Position numbers and translations under genes: made by a program. This document shows positions 6,520 through 6,665 of a stretch of 6,665 nt of DNA, piece after piece (position 1 is the stretch's first letter; the number at the start of each line of letters is the position of its first letter). The notes beneath the pieces were generated by a model, which was given only the letters and a program-made list of their open reading frames with translations, was not told the origin of the DNA and did not search any database. The DNA comes from Candidatus Brevefilum sp. (GTDB lineage Bacteria > Chloroflexota > Anaerolineae > Anaerolineales > Anaerolineaceae): positions 1-6,665 of the forward strand of contig SKPR01000180.1 of assembly GCA_007119455.1 (NCBI GenBank), written 5' to 3'.

Positions 6520-6597
6520 AATGTTAGCCAATTAAGGCTTTGATTTGGGCAATATTGGAAATCGATCACGAAAATATCATCAGACTGGAATTTGCAT

Positions 6598-6665
6598 TTG
6601 AAAATATTAATAGCAGGACTGGGTTCAATTGGCAGGCGGCATTTACGCAATCTGTTAACCCTGGG
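6598..6665 (+). CDS. Gfo/Idh/MocA-family oxidoreductase, N-terminal fragment (3' end outside window)
   Basis: Translation from TTG 6598 gives a start Met followed by KILIAGLGSIGRRHLRNL and runs off the right edge after 22 full codons. The G-x-G-x-x-G dinucleotide loop (GLGSIG) followed by RRHLRN is characteristic of the N-terminal NAD(P)-binding domain of Gfo/Idh/MocA enzymes. The frame has no ATG back to a stop at 6541-6543; TTG 6598 with GGA at 6587-6589 eight bases upstream is the best start. Members oxidise or reduce sugars and related polyols with NAD(P), and several act in making UDP- or CMP-activated sugars. The substrate cannot be known from this fragment. The 78 bases ahead of it hold no convincing promoter. 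Confidence 0.8.
   Translation, partial: MKILIAGLGSIGRRHLRNLLTL

Noticed and set aside
6526..6546. AGCC-AATTAA-GGCT hairpin after the GT2 stop, followed by TTTGATTT
   Set aside because: The stem has only four pairs and the T-run is broken, which is too weak for a terminator.
6540..6580. TTGATT (6540) and TATCAT (6575) as a promoter for the oxidoreductase
   Set aside because: The boxes are 29 bases apart, and the alternative TTGGAA at 6555 leaves only 14, so neither spacing works.

Overview
This window looks like part of a bacterial surface-glycan biosynthesis cluster. All genes are on the + strand, and the cluster is cut at both edges. Base composition is moderate and no rRNA, tRNA, mobile element or CRISPR array is visible. 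GTG and TTG starts, a small lipoprotein and the style of the multi-spanning membrane protein and glycosyltransferases are compatible with an Anaerolineae-like Chloroflexota bacterium. That placement is a guess from protein style; no marker gene is present.

Layout. (1) 1-348: C-terminal end of a family 4 glycosyltransferase. (2) 349-444: intergenic stretch with a weak hairpin, a candidate sigma70-type promoter and a short inverted repeat in the promoter spacer. (3) 445-1104: small secreted lipoprotein of unknown function. (4) 1119-1889: SpsF-like cytidylyltransferase. (5) 1913-3625: integral membrane protein with about 11-12 helices and a 150-residue soluble tail, probably a GT-C type or related envelope-glycan protein. 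(6) 3626-3670: short gap with an extended -10 promoter flanked by a dyad. (7) 3671-4552: zinc-ribbon SAM methyltransferase. (8) 4557-5483: putative GT-A type glycosyltransferase. (9) 5521-6519: family 2 glycosyltransferase. (10) 6598-6665: first codons of a Gfo/Idh/MocA oxidoreductase starting at TTG, running off the right edge.

How the genes may work together. The cytidylyltransferase would activate an acidic sugar (nonulosonate or Kdo-like) as its CMP derivative. The oxidoreductase may help make a sugar precursor. Three glycosyltransferases and the membrane protein would assemble or modify the glycan, and the methyltransferase could decorate a sugar. The glycan structure cannot be read from this window. 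The lipoprotein is the functional outsider. I see no clearly new system; the points most worth a second look are the internal promoter with its dyad, the lipoprotein-cytidylyltransferase pairing, the unusual GT-A family protein and the SpsF/oxidoreductase pairing.
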